Source: Axinella damicornis (taxonomy: Eukaryota; Porifera; Demospongiae; Axinellida; Axinellidae). From it: a DNA stretch of 64,000 nucleotides. The translations under genes were made by a program, and so were the position numbers. The notes under the pieces are model-generated. The model was not told the DNA's origin. It saw only the letters and a list, made by a program, of their open reading frames with translations, and did not search any database. Numbering within the stretch: the stretch's first letter is position 1; each line of letters begins with the position of its first letter. Positions 12,408 to 23,418 of this stretch are shown in pieces. The stretch is from assembly GCA_963931865.1 (NCBI GenBank), contig OZ007517.1, positions 124,001 to 188,000 of the forward strand. Direction: 5' to 3'.

Positions 12408-15400
12408 ATGGCCAGCCTCCCTCCAATCTCCCAGGTACGAGAATCGTTGCATTCGCCGGTAGTATCAAAATGACACGATGCCCCTTGTTTGATAGTGGTA
12501 CCTACGTGGCCATAGATAATGGTGGGTTGGGACTCCATTATCTATCGGCATGACTGACACGGTCTTGTACACTCAGTTGGCTCTATATGTTTGGTACCTC
12601 AGTTGACCGGCAACCACGGGTCACTGTTTGAAAACTACTGGACTCAGCTGGACACAAACAGGAATGGTCGAGTGGACGCCAGCAGTGCGGCCGCGTTCCT
12701 CAAGAAGTCCCAACTGAGAGAGCCCATACTGCATAAGGTCTGACCATAGACGTTAGGCCAGACGCGCACACACTAGTTAGCATCTGCCACTACCTCACTG
12801 TTCTTGCAGGCAGGTGATACCTTGTACCAACTTGCTGTCATAACTTTTCATCGACTTTGTGAAATCATAGATAATAGAGACGTAACGTATTATCTATGGT
12901 GAAATCGTGTATGCAGTTTATCAATAGGGAATCAGGGATCCCCCACTCCACTGAACCTCTCGTCAGGGTATAACTGAGCGCCCTTCACAGATAGCTGTGA
13001 ACAAGGAGCTAGAGTAGCATAGGGTTAAAAATAGGTCAAAAGGGATGCAGGCGCTGATGCAGAGTGTGTGTAGTTTACCTTCCCCTGTGAGTGGTCTGAT
13101 CAGGTGCTAAAGCAGTTTGCACATCATGCAGGTACTAAACTGTGTGGAGCATGTATAGATGCTGGTATAGTTATCTATGATGTTACGTAATCTGGTCGGA
13201 CTGTGACCTCACGTTTCTCCCCTGCATTGGAACCAGATCTGGGACCTTTCTGACCCCAATGGAAAGGGCTACCTGGACAAGCAGGTTAGTCCCCCCACCC
13301 ATACCATGATGTGGTGTGCACCATGGTGTGTCGACGTCTTCTTCCTCAACCCTCCCAGGGTTTCTTTCTTGCTCTCCGTCTAGTGGCCGCCTGTCAGAAT
13401 GGCAAGGAGCCCTCGGTAGGGAACCTTGCCCTGGTGGACCCTCCCCCTCGGCTGGTGGGTGTGGACAGCAGCGCTCTTGCCAGCCTCACTCGGAACAAGT
13501 GGACCATTGAGGTATGAGGTAGCCTCATTCCCGGGCCATGTGCCTGGGAACAAGGCTAGATTTGTGGCTGACTCTCATACATGATCTAGTTGAGGTCCTG
13601 TGAGTTAGTGAACTACTATTCTTGCTCCCTGGCCCTAGTGTTCCTCCTCCCTGTGTGACTATTGCTACTTCCTGCTCTTTGTGTTTCACTATGGGTTGCC
13701 CATGTAGGGAAAGTTAGGGTGAAAGCCCTGTCCATGCTTAACTGTGTGTGTCATGTCATTGTTCCCACTAGCACGACGAGCGTAGCCGGTTTGATGGGGT
13801 GTTCCAGGTAAGCCCAGTGATCACGCATGTGCGTGCAATGCTCTGCTCACTGCCTTGTGTCACTCCAGTCCCTGCAGCCGGCTGGCGGACTCCTGACAGG
13901 GGACAAAGTAAAGCTGGTGATGCTGGCGTCCAAACTCCAGGTGGACACTCTGGGAAAGGTGCTGTCAAGACTTCATGCACGTAGCAGCGTTGTTGCAATC
14001 TCTCTGTCTGTGCTGTAGCGATCTTGGTTGATTTGTGTGTTGTGAGGATGTCTAGTATCTCTGTGTTTCTGTTCCGTCTTCGTCTGCTGTAGATCTGGAA
14101 TTTATCGGACATTGACCGTGATGGGAAGCTCAACATTGAGGAGTTTGCTGTGGTATGCTGAGGCACATACACACAAACCAACTGTATTGCTACGTCAAGT
14201 CTACTTCCATTACCTCCCTCGCTAGTAATCAGCAGTGCATGCCTCAAGCTCCCCCCCCCCCCCACACACACACACACACACACGAACCCTCACACAGGCT
14301 ATGCGGTTGATCACTCTGTGTCAGGCTGGAGAGATCCTTCCGGCCACCCTCCCCTCCTCCCTCATCCCCACATCAAAGCCCACCAAACCCAGTGGGGTGC
14401 TCCCCTCTACCGCTGCCCTCCAACCCTCGCCCGCTGCTCTCCAAACTTCGCCTGCCCTCCAACCTTCACCCACTGCCTCCCTCGCTCGCAGCCACAGCCC
14501 CAAGACCACCTCCAGCTCCCCCCTCCCCACCCAAAAGATTGTATGTCCATTAGTTGGAGTTTTGATAGTCTGATTGATGCTGTACATCAGCCACTCACGA
14601 CGCTTGGTGCCCTAGTTACAATCTCTGCCCCTCCCAGTCCCCAGAGTGGGTCATCACGCCGGACATCAAGGCAAAGTACGATAGCTACTTTGAGGGGATT
14701 GACAAGGACCATGATGGGATTGTCTCCGGGGAGGAGGCACGTGGACTGCTCATGGCCTCGAACCTCCAGCAACCTGTCCTCGCTCACATCTGGTGAGTGG
14801 TGCAACACGTAGTGATGGTATGGTCTCACGTAGTGATGGTATGGTCTCACGTAGTGATGGTATAGTCTCGAGAAGTATAGGAACTGGGGGAACCATGAAG
14901 GCTTCTAGATGATGCTCCCAAACAGTGAACTTGACCTCTTATGTACAGGCACACACGTCAGCAGTGACTGTTTGGAAAGACAGAAGTAGGCAGCTTTGAA
15001 TTACCGGCATTGATACCCGTGACTCCTGTTTGGAATACAAGATAATTCCTCAGGGAGTGAACGTAGGGGGATTCTAGAATATCCAGTTTTGACCAATCAG
15101 ACCTAATGTGTACGTCAATTTCCCCTTTGGCTGTACTGCATGTGGTGCCGGCGTCCAGGAACCAGCAGCAGTTTTGCACTGATCGTTAGTTGGCAAGTAG
15201 CACTGGTGTGGTCTCCCTGCAGGAACCTGTGTGACGTCCAGAAGAATGGCAAGCTGAACGCAGAGCAGTTTGCACTGGCCATGCACATGGTGGCAGAGAA
15301 GGTCCGGGGTAAGGAGCCGCCCAAGGAGCTCACTCCCGCCATGATCCCCCCTTCCCTCCGCAAGCAACAGCAGCAGCAGCCACCCACACAACCCTCACAG

Positions 15401-16768
15401 CCCTCCACCTCACTGTGGGCACCTACCCCCTTCACATCCACCCCTCCCCTCCTCCCCACACCTGCCTCCACCGCACAGCTAGCAACGTCCTCTGTCGCCA
15501 TCACCAGCACCACGTCCACAACTTCCATAGCCACAACGACCGCCAACAGTGCTAGTGGTGGGGGGGCCTTCGCCAATGACTTCTCTGCCATTATGGAGCT
15601 GGACGGCATCGCCAATGAGATTGAAGGCATTCGGAAGTGAGTCATGTGACCAGCAACCATATACTCAATGCCTGTGTTCTGTGAGTCATGTGACCAGCAA
15701 CCATACTCAATGCCCGTGTCATGTGACCAGCAACCATACTCAATGCCTATATGCTGTGAGTCATGTGACCAGCAACCATACACAATGCCTATGTGCTGTG
15801 AGTCATGTGACCAGCAACCATGCACAATGCCTATGTGCTGTGAGTCATGTGACCAGCAACCATACACAATGCCTATGTGCTGTGAGTCATGTGACCAGCA
15901 ACCATACACAATGCCTATGTGCTGTGAGTCATGTGACCAGCAACCATGCACAATGCCTATGTGCTGTGAGTCATGTGACCACCAACCATACTCAATGCCT
16001 GTGTTCTGTGAGTCATGTGACCAGCAACCATACTCAATGCCCGAGTCTTGTGACCAGCAACCATACTCAATGCCTATTTGCCTACAGTACCGGAGTAGTT
16101 TTCTAAGCTCGCTTTCTGATTGGTTCACTTAGGTCACTTACGTCATACAGTGCATACTTAGGGTATATTATGGCAGGTTAGGGTGTGGTTTATATTGTTA
16201 TTATAGCCAATAGAATTGAAGCTTTGAAAACCACTCCGGGATAGCGCCTATATGCTGTGAGTCATGTGACCAGCAACCATACACGATGCCTGTGCTGTGA
16301 GTCATGTGACCACCAACCATGCACAATGCCTATGTGCTATGAGTCATGTGACCAGCAACCATACTCAATGCCTATGTGCTGTGAGTCATGTGACCACCAA
16401 CCATACACAATGCCGTTGCTGTGAGTCATGTGACCACCAACCATACACAATGCCTGTGTTCTGTGAGTCATGTGACCACCAACCATACACAATGCCTGTG
16501 TTCTGTGAGTCATGTGACCAGCAACCATACACAAGGCCTGTGTTCTGTGAGTCATGTGACCACCAACCATACTCAATGCCTGTGTACTTTGTTGATAACT
16601 ATGGACCTCTGTTGTGCATGCTACTGTATAGCACCCCTTGTGTATACGTGTATACACGTGTATACACATCCCACCGTGTGCACACAGGGAGAAGACCCAA
16701 CTCCAGGAGGACATCAAGCAGAAGCACGAGCTGATTCAACAGAGGAAGGGAGAGATAGAGGTGTGTGT

Positions 16769-16816
<48 letters not shown>

Positions 16817-17623
16817 GGGGGGGGCTGTGTGTGTGAGGGGCTAACAAGGAAACCAACAGCATGAAGACCTTGCCACCCACTCCCCTCTCAGTCGCTGCAG
16901 GGTGAGGTGGAGGTAGGCACAAAGCAGAGAGAAGAGCTGGAGAGAGAGAAGTTGGACGTGCAGGGCAAACTGGACCTGCTGGACAGTGAGGTGCGTAGGC
17001 TGGCGGGGTACTGGTTGAAACCAGCTTGCTTGAATTTGTCTTGTACTTGGTTACAGAAAGTCAAGTTTGATGGTGAGCTTGCTGAACTGAGGAGAAAGTG
17101 TGCGGAGGAGGAAGAGGAAGTAGGTGGACCTCAGTGTGATATATCACTCCTCGCCGTTATTGCATCCTTCTCTCTCACTCCTTCCCTCCCTCCCTGTTCC
17201 CTCTCTCCCACCTTCCCTCCTCCCCTCCTCCCCCTTCCCTCCTCCCTTCCTCCTCCTTCTCTCCACCCCAAACTTCTCCTTTTCTGCCTCTCAGATTAAG
17301 CACCTGAAGCAGCAGTTGACTCAGCAGGAGAGCAGCAAGCGAGCTCAGTCAGAGGAGATGGCCCAACTGCAGGAGCAGCTGGAGTCCCTTCGAAAGGAGG
17401 AGAAGGAATACAAGCAGAAGGTAGCACCACGTTAGAGGTGGACGTTCCCTCTGCACCTCTGATCTCTGATCTTCTGTCTGGACCCTGTCCAGGTGGAGTT
17501 CAGTGCAGCAGAGCTGGAGAAGCTGCAGAAAGCCAGTCAGACCTTTCACAATGACATCACTATGGTAATTATAGAAAGGTCACAGTTGTATGGGTGCATG
17601 TAGATGTGTTGAATGGTCCCCCC

Positions 17624-17654
<31 letters not shown>

Positions 17655-20087
17655 ACACGCACAAACACACAAACACCCACACCCACATCCACACCAGACC
17701 CGCCACAAACTGGATAATCTGAAGGAGGAACATCAGACACTCAACACCGCGCTCACCATGTACCCCCCTGTCTCCACCCCCGGCTCCACCCCGAGCTCCA
17801 GCGTGGTGAACATCAGTGATGTTGGGCAGCTGTCAGGAGACCTGCACGCCCCCCACCTTTCAGAGCCGGATGCCATCAGCGCCAGGGCCACCGTGAGTCC
17901 TCTGTCTCCACATGCATGCTTGCAACAGCTCCCCATCCGTAGTTGTGTAGAGACGTCCGCCATTCCTGGGGGGTGTTCTTATTGCCTGTCCTCCCCGTGC
18001 CCTCAGGCTGGCTCCAGCAGCCCCGTCAGCAGCATCAGCGGGTTCAGCACCAACTCCCACCTGGAGGACGGGGGAGAGGAGGGGAACAAGGAGGACAAGC
18101 AGCGCTCCGACCCCTTCGGAAGCACCCCCTCCAGCATGGACCCCTTCGCTGCCTTCTCTGTGCCCATCGGTGGGGACCCCTTTGCCTCAACCACCGCAGC
18201 TGTGTTCAGCGGGAAACCATCAGATCTGTCCGCGTTTGACCCATTTGGTCCATCTGATCCGTTCAAGGTGGGGGCAAGCAGCTGCACTGGAGTCATTGTA
18301 GCTTTGGACAGGAGACCAGTTACCAACACATGCTTACATTATATACTGTGGCTCAGTCAGTACTCCCTCAGTCACAATCACATGCGTTCACATCCCACAC
18401 ACACACCCACATGCACATGCACACTCACACTCACACACATGCACACGCACACATACACACAGAGCACTTCTTCCTCGTCACAGACTGGCATTGGTGATGA
18501 TCTCTTCAAGAATGATCCATTTGGCACCCCCGCCACTCTTCCCAGTGCTAGCCCTGCACACCTGCACACCTCCACTCCCCCCTCCTCCACTGCCACCACC
18601 GATCCCTTCAGTGGCCAGGACCCCTTCACGTCTGACCCGTTCTCCACCTCCAAGGGAGTTCACCAGGTACATGTGTGCGTATGGTGGTGTGTGAGACAGG
18701 CTGAGACTCTCTTAGGACAACTGCTAGAGCTGTGCCTCGTTAGGGTATGAACGAGGCTACAGAGACTATACAAATGCTCAGGTGTATATATTGTTCACGT
18801 GCTGGCTGCGGCATTTATTGGAGGGTGGTGTTTATTTCACTCGGTGCTTTGCCATGGGCAAATTCAAATGTCTTTACCTACTGAGTGTAATGACAGGTCA
18901 ATGAGCTTGAGGCATGACTCGTATTTCTCCAATGGTTACAACACGGACAGAGACCAGTCACGGACCGACCTCCTCAGTGGCTACATTGCTTCCCGTTTCA
19001 TCGCTGTTCATGTCACACCACTATGAGGCCCAGAGATTTCAGTTAGCAAAAGGCCGTATCGTTGGAGACAAGAAATGGGAGCACCGCAATAGCAACTGGG
19101 TATACTTGGGATCCGCAAGCCACCCTTTATATGTATAGCCATTGGACCTGCTGAGCGCATGGTGTGCTGGGTCAGCATGCAGCCCAGCACACCATGCAGC
19201 GTGTATATAGGGATGTCCAACACCTTGTCAGCATGTATAACACCGCATCAGCTGTCAACTCAGTTCCCATGTTTTGCAAGTGTTTGTGTACTTTGATACA
19301 TTATTGCTCATTATAAATTATGCAGTATGAGTCGTGTGCTTGCCGCTCAGGCACGCCCCACAATGTGCTACATTCCACTAGTTGTATTATTGTGATGCTA
19401 GACTGTCCTCCGCCAGGATGCAGGTTGGAGTGCGGCTGGTCCTTTCTCCGCGGACCCCTTCAGCCAGCAGGCAGCCCAAACTCCCACAGATCCTTTCTCC
19501 TCCGGGGACCCGTTCAATGATGATCCATTCGGGAGCAAGCTCTCGGAATCAAGGAGCAATCCCTTCGCAACTCCGTCCTCCAGTGCCTTCCCGAGTGGGG
19601 CCAGCAAGCCTCCCCCTCCGTGGAGTGTCCAAGACTCCCTTCCCAGGGTGAGGCATTCGCCGGCAGCTGAGTAGCACTCTCATACACATGTTGCATCTGA
19701 CCTACGTAGGTATAAACAAGTTTGAGGCTGAAAGCTTGCTCGATCCCCGAGTTAGTAGGAAGAGTTTCCTAGCTGTACACTGTTGTACTTAGGCATCTGA
19801 GGGGCATTTTAGCGTTTGCTCTGCAGCATACAGTGCTGTGTGTAGACTGCTGGTACGATGGGCTGAGCTGATGTTGGTAGCTTTGTGACGGTGTACCGAG
19901 TACCGAGTAGTGCTAGTGCACCCTTGTTCTCTTCCCTTCCTAGGCAAGGACTGGTGCAGTGGACAAGGAGCATGTGGCGTGGATAAAGCGGGACGGTGAG
20001 AGGGAGGAGGCGATCAGGAGACAGCGCCAGCAGAAAGAGGACGACGACCTAGCCAAGGCCCTTCGGGAGTCGCTGCAGAACTCATGA
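12408..20087 (+). CDS. EPS15: EPS15-type endocytic adaptor with three EH domains
   Basis: EPS15 is a clathrin-endocytosis scaffold: its EH domains bind NPF motifs, its coiled coil oligomerises, DPF motifs bind the AP-2 appendage and UIMs bind ubiquitin. I place 20 exons that close in phase and give about 942 residues (human is near 900): 12408-12434, 12603-12737, 13237-13284, 13359-13511, 13772-13807, 13869-13958, 14093-14152, 14298-14540, 14638-14792, 15223-15636, 16688-16760, 16892-16990, 17057-17119, 17295-17420, 17493-17564, 17698-17892, 18007-18267, 18463-18666, 19417-19647, 19944-20087. EH1 spans about residues 10-105 (EF-like DPNGKGYLD), EH2 117-200 (DIDRDGKLNIEEF), EH3 265-355 (DKDHDGIVSGEE). 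A heptad-rich coiled coil runs over about 455-630. Thirteen DPF motifs lie between about 690 and 880. A single C-terminal UIM-like motif (DDDLAKALRESLQ) ends the protein, where vertebrate EPS15 has two. EPS15 versus EPS15L1 cannot be separated here. Confidence 0.93.
12510..12548. repeat. Short palindrome, CATAGATAAT family
   Basis: CATAGATAATGG is paired with an inverted CCATTATCTATCG across a short loop, in EPS15 intron 1. Related palindromes occur at 12866-12898 and 23387-23418. Confidence 0.5.
12866..12898. repeat. Short palindrome, CATAGATAAT family
   Basis: CATAGATAATAGAG is paired with TATTATCTATG in EPS15 intron 2. It is nearly the same sequence as the perfect palindrome at the FAM98 start codon, suggesting a dispersed miniature element. 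Confidence 0.5.
13520..13558. mobile_element. Minimal TAGCC fold-back element
   Basis: Thirty-nine bases: TAGCCTCATTCCCGGG followed by its near-complement CCTGGGAACAAGGCTA. It begins within ten bases of the EPS15 exon 4 donor, so it sits next to a splice site. Confidence 0.6.
14249..14285. repeat. Compound (C)n(CA)n tract before EPS15 exon 8
   Basis: A C run is followed by CA repeats, ending a dozen bases before the acceptor used for exon 8 (14298). The tract therefore makes up the pyrimidine-rich stretch of this 3' splice site. Confidence 0.85.
15637..16590 (+). repeat. About 42-base minisatellite of GTGAGTCATGTGACC units
   Basis: About 19 units of roughly 42 bases lie in EPS15 intron 10. 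Each starts GTGAGTCATGTGACC followed by AGCAACCATACNCAATGCC. The first unit begins exactly at the exon 10 splice donor (GTGAGT at 15637). Every full unit carries a donor-like GTGAGT and an AP-1-like TGAGTCA overlapping TCATGTGAC. An unrelated palindromic insert (about 16085-16245) splits the array. Long open frames across it are repeat artefacts. Confidence 0.9.
16085..16245. mobile_element. Small palindromic insert inside the EPS15 minisatellite
   Basis: ACCGGAGTAGTTTTC near 16089 matches the inverse of GAAAACCACTCCGG near 16225. The interruption of an otherwise regular array by about 160 bases with inverted ends indicates a miniature transposon insertion. No coding potential is seen. Confidence 0.5.
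16761..16824. repeat. Compound (GT)n(G)n tract at EPS15 exon 11 donor
   Basis: GT repeats start immediately at the exon 11 donor and end in 26 G. On the minus strand this reads C-run then CA, the same polarity as the other compound tracts. Confidence 0.9.
17619..17658. repeat. Compound (C)n(CA)n tract before EPS15 exon 16
   Basis: 22 C followed by nine CA units, about 40 bases upstream of the exon 16 acceptor at 17698; the intervening bases are also CA-rich. Confidence 0.9.
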
Positions 20088-20879
20088 CACCCACTAGAGA
20101 ATCAAACAGTTTGTGCGTTTTAATCGCATGATTGCTGCCTGTCAGCTTGCAACAGAATCATATGGTCCATTCATTGCAGTAGTTGCAATGCCCCCACCAA
20201 TTGTTGCAGTTACTTTTGGTATGTGTGTGTGTGTGTGTGTATTTATGATGTACCTTGCACTGTGTATACTTACAGAATAGTTCCACCCTGTGGGCCTGCC
20301 CTCTAGCTCCCAACATATTATTGGCTCTAATATAATCATTATACGTCATACCCTGACCCTTCACGTCCTGTTCCGTTGATGGCTGAGTCCTGTTGATGGC
20401 CATGTCCCGTTGATGTCCGAGTCTCATTGATGGCCGAGTAGTCCCGTTGATGGCAGAGTCTCGTTGATGGCCGAGTCTCGTTGATGGCCGAGTCCCATTG
20501 ATGGCCGAGTCTCATTGATTGCCAAGTCCCATTGATGGCTGAGTCTGTTGATGGCCTATACACTCAGAATGTTCCCTGCTGCCAGAATCAATATTCCAAT
20601 TGGATTGCAACCCAGTATGTCTCACAGTGCCAGCCCTAGTTGTGTTCTGTGTGATTTGATGGTGGAATAGAGTTTGATGTGGGTTGGCACTTCTGAACCT
20701 GCTTCCAAACCCACTGAATTTCCGAGGGAACCAAATCTATAGGATAGTTTCACATGAGTTTGGCTCAGTTCATCTCTTCCAAACCTGTTCGGGGAGAGGG
20801 ACACTGCAAGCATGGTTTGGAATTTCTGAACATAGAATCTGATACATACAAGGATACAAACAGAGTATGGACAGTCGTG
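20088..20879. other. Tail-to-tail intergenic region with 17-base repeat
   Basis: This lies between the EPS15 stop and the ISCA1 stop. It holds a short GT repeat (20222-20240) and about 10 imperfect units of a GTTGATGGCCGAGTCTC repeat (20375-20560). No credible gene was seen. The 3' UTRs of both genes presumably lie here. Confidence 0.6.
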
Positions 20880-23024
20880 CTACACAGTGAAGCTCTCTCC
20901 ACAGCCACAGGTACCCTTCACATTGGGGTTATTGAAAATGAACTCGCTAGTCAGTTTTGTCTCCAGATAGTCCATTTCTGTTCCAAGCAAAGACAGCTGG
21001 GCCTTGGCATCAATGAAGATATGAGCACCTGGGGTGGGGGGGGGGGGGGACAACTTCAATACCTACATAACAATGCAAGACATTGTGGGGTGATTCCATA
21101 CCCCTCCCCCCTTCCCCCACACCTCACCCCTCCACATGTCCCCAAATCCCCACACCCCTCCCTTCCACATGTCTCCTTCCCCAACACCCCTCCCTTCCAC
21201 ATGTCCCCCTTCCCCAACACCCCTCCCTTCCACATGTCCCCCTTCCCCAACACCCCTTGGCATGATGCCCCACACCTCTCCCCTCCACATGTCATGTCTC
21301 CCAATCACCACACCCTCCCCTCCACACGTCCCCCAATCCCCACACCCTCCCTCCACATGTACGTCCCCCATATCCCACATCCCACCTCTCCACATGTTCC
21401 CCCCGTACCCCACACCCCTCCCTCCACACGTCTCCCATACCCCACACCCCTCCCCTCCACATGCTCCCCATACCCACACCCTCCCTTCCACATGCTCCCC
21501 ATACCACACACCCCTCCCCTCCACGTCCCCATACCCCACGCCTCTCCACATCTCCCAATCGCCATACCCCTCCCCTCCACATGCTCCCCATACCCCACAC
21601 CCCTCCCCTCCACGTCCCCATACCCCACACCCTCCCTTCCACATACCATCCTGTGTGACCTCTTCATCCAACCTCCCTCTCTCCCTGGCATACTCCAGTA
21701 CGTAGGAGAGCCCATTACAGCCTCGTGTACGCACGCCGACCCGGAGACCAGCCTGCAGGTCAAGAGGATGAGTAGAGGAGGATGAGGCTCCAGCAGTGCT
21801 CCAGCAGTGCTTGTATTAGAGGATGAGGCTCCAGCAGTGTTTGTATTAGAGGATGAGGCTCCAGCAGTGTTTGTATTAGAGGATGAGGCTCCAGCAGTGT
21901 TTGTATTAGAGGATAAGGCTCCAGCAGTGTTTGTATTAGCGGATAAGGCTCCAGCAGTGTTTGCATTAGAGGATAAGGCTCCAGCAGTGTTTGTATTAGA
22001 GGATAAGGCTCCAGCAGTGTTTGTATTAGAGGATGAGGCTCCAGCAGTGTTTGTATTAGAGGATAAGGTTCCAGCAGTGTTTGTATTAGAGGATGAGGCT
22101 CCAGCAGTGTTTGTATTAGAGGATAAGGCTCCAGCAGTGTTTGTATTAGAGGATGAGGCTCCAGCAGTGTTTGTATTAGAGAGGTGTTCAGAGAAATAAC
22201 TGCATTTAGTTTATGAAGGTCCTGAATATACTTACTGCCTCCTTGTTCCCTGCTAGCAGAGATTTCACCTTCTCCACTGCAGACTGGGTCTGAGTGTACG
22301 AGAACAACAAGCAGCTCAATGACTCATCGGACTCCCGGACACCATTGAGGGGTACTCCCGGACATCATCGATCAAAAACTAGAGATGTAGAAGGCCTGGG
22401 AACGAGGCTAAAAATTGGATGGGTAGGGATAGTTGACATGCTATCAGAGCTTTTCAACCTAACTTTTTTGATTCTCAAGGTCAGGCAGACGTTATAGCAA
22501 ATGTCCCATCTCTTCACACACATGACTTCTCTCCTCCCAGTACTTCCTGGCATAGTGCAGTCACACTTCATGCAACCTCAAAAGCATGACCATCAACCAT
22601 TACACTGATTGGTATTAGGTAATCATCAGTTGTTACTGGGATGGTTGTGGCCGAGTCGTTCTTGCTTAAGCATTCAACCTCCAATCAAAAGAAACGACCC
22701 CTATTAGACTGCGTGCCTTGGTATCCTCTACACACCATGTTTTTGCAATGCCGCCATACAGGAATATCTTATCTTGGTCTCTCGTGGCCAGACCCCATTC
22801 CAAAAGTTTTTAACCCTAACCCTTCCCTCAGCACAGAATGGGGACAGGCTACTTATCTTAGCCTCGTTCCCAGGCGAGAGAGAGGTGTGTGTGTGTGGCC
22901 TGGGAACATGGCTAATCTTATCTAGCTCTACTGGGATTATTACCAGGACGATTGCAGCCCTTCTTGGTACGAACTTCCTGTTGGTCTTGACAGCACGCAC
23001 TGTGGCGGCAATCGCTTGGGCCAT
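20880..23024 (-). CDS. ISCA1: ISCA1, mitochondrial iron-sulfur assembly protein
   Basis: An A-type Fe-S carrier of the mitochondrial matrix that acts with ISCA2 and IBA57 in maturing 4Fe-4S proteins. Four exons (22944-23024, 22236-22289, 21647-21752, 20880-21028) splice in phase to 129 residues, the same length as human ISCA1. The protein begins MAQAIAATVRAV, a basic, mitochondrial-targeting-like start. The conserved core includes TQSAVEKVKSLL, VRTRGCNGLSY (first ligand cysteine) and the C-terminal GTCGCGESF (two ligand cysteines), so all three metal-binding cysteines are present. Introns carry repeats on a scale larger than the coding sequence. The gene is head-to-head with FAM98 and tail-to-tail with EPS15. 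Confidence 0.95.
21085..21645. repeat. Degenerate CCCTCCACATG-type intronic repeat
   Basis: Imperfect units of the type CACCCCTCCCTTCCACATGT fill ISCA1 intron 3. Six-frame open frames rich in proline/histidine (plus strand) or glycine/tryptophan (minus strand) across it are repeat artefacts. Confidence 0.85.
21786..22190. repeat. 30-base minisatellite, about 13 units
   Basis: The unit begins TTGTATTAGAGGATGAGGCT with exact period 30 and few substitutions, in ISCA1 intron 2. Because 30 is divisible by three, it creates open frames of ten-residue repeats on both strands; none has gene support. Confidence 0.92.
22859..22914. mobile_element. TAGCC fold-back element
   Basis: Short copy: TAGCCTCGTTCCCAGGC on the left and GGCCTGGGAACATGGCTA on the right around a GT-rich loop. 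It lies in ISCA1 intron 1, 30 bases from the exon 1 donor. Confidence 0.65.
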
Positions 23025-23415
23025 TGCACAACCACCTCAGTCCTAGCCCAACGGAGCCTGTCCACTCAACCTGATAACACGGATATGCTCTTCTTTGCAG
23101 TCCGAGTCCAAACCAGTCAGAGAACGTGATTGAACACACTCTATACAACACTACAGTATCTCTCACTAGACTGAAGCAGATGGTCCCCACTAGCACTGAC
23201 ACTGGCACCGCACACACTCCGACACTCAGCAGTGGCAGATTTCATCAGCCTGCATCCATCCGGCCGGCCAGCCGGGCGATACGATTTCTTGCTTTTTTTT
23301 GGCTTGGAACGCTAATTTAGAAAAGAGGTGTGGCCCTAGCACGTGGTAGTGGGAGTCGTCTAATCTGCAGACCTGGATGATGGCAGCATAGATAATAGAG
23401 TATACTCTATTATCT
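23025..23415. promoter_or_regulatory. Divergent promoter region, ISCA1 / FAM98
   Basis: 391 bases separate the two divergent start codons. CACGTG is at 23340-23345, about 70 bases upstream of FAM98. A perfect palindrome (23387-23418) overlaps the FAM98 start. Confidence 0.5.
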
Positions 23416-23418
23416 ATG
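23387..23418. repeat. Perfect 32-base palindrome at the FAM98 start codon
   Basis: CATAGATAATAGAGTA is followed directly by its exact complement, ending in TATCTATG. The final ATG (23416-23418) is the first in-frame start codon of FAM98; a second ATG follows immediately at 23419. Related palindromes at 12510 and 12866 suggest a dispersed miniature element. Confidence 0.75.

Noticed and set aside
15115..16128. 337-codon minus-strand frame with CWSHDSQHIGIVYG repeats
   Set aside because: It is the reverse of the EPS15 intronic minisatellite and exon 10; no independent gene.
21807..22199. Open frame of thirteen repeats of VLEDEAPAVF on the plus strand
   Set aside because: It is produced by a 30-base minisatellite in ISCA1 intron 2; the complement strand is equally open, and there is no start context, domain or splice support.
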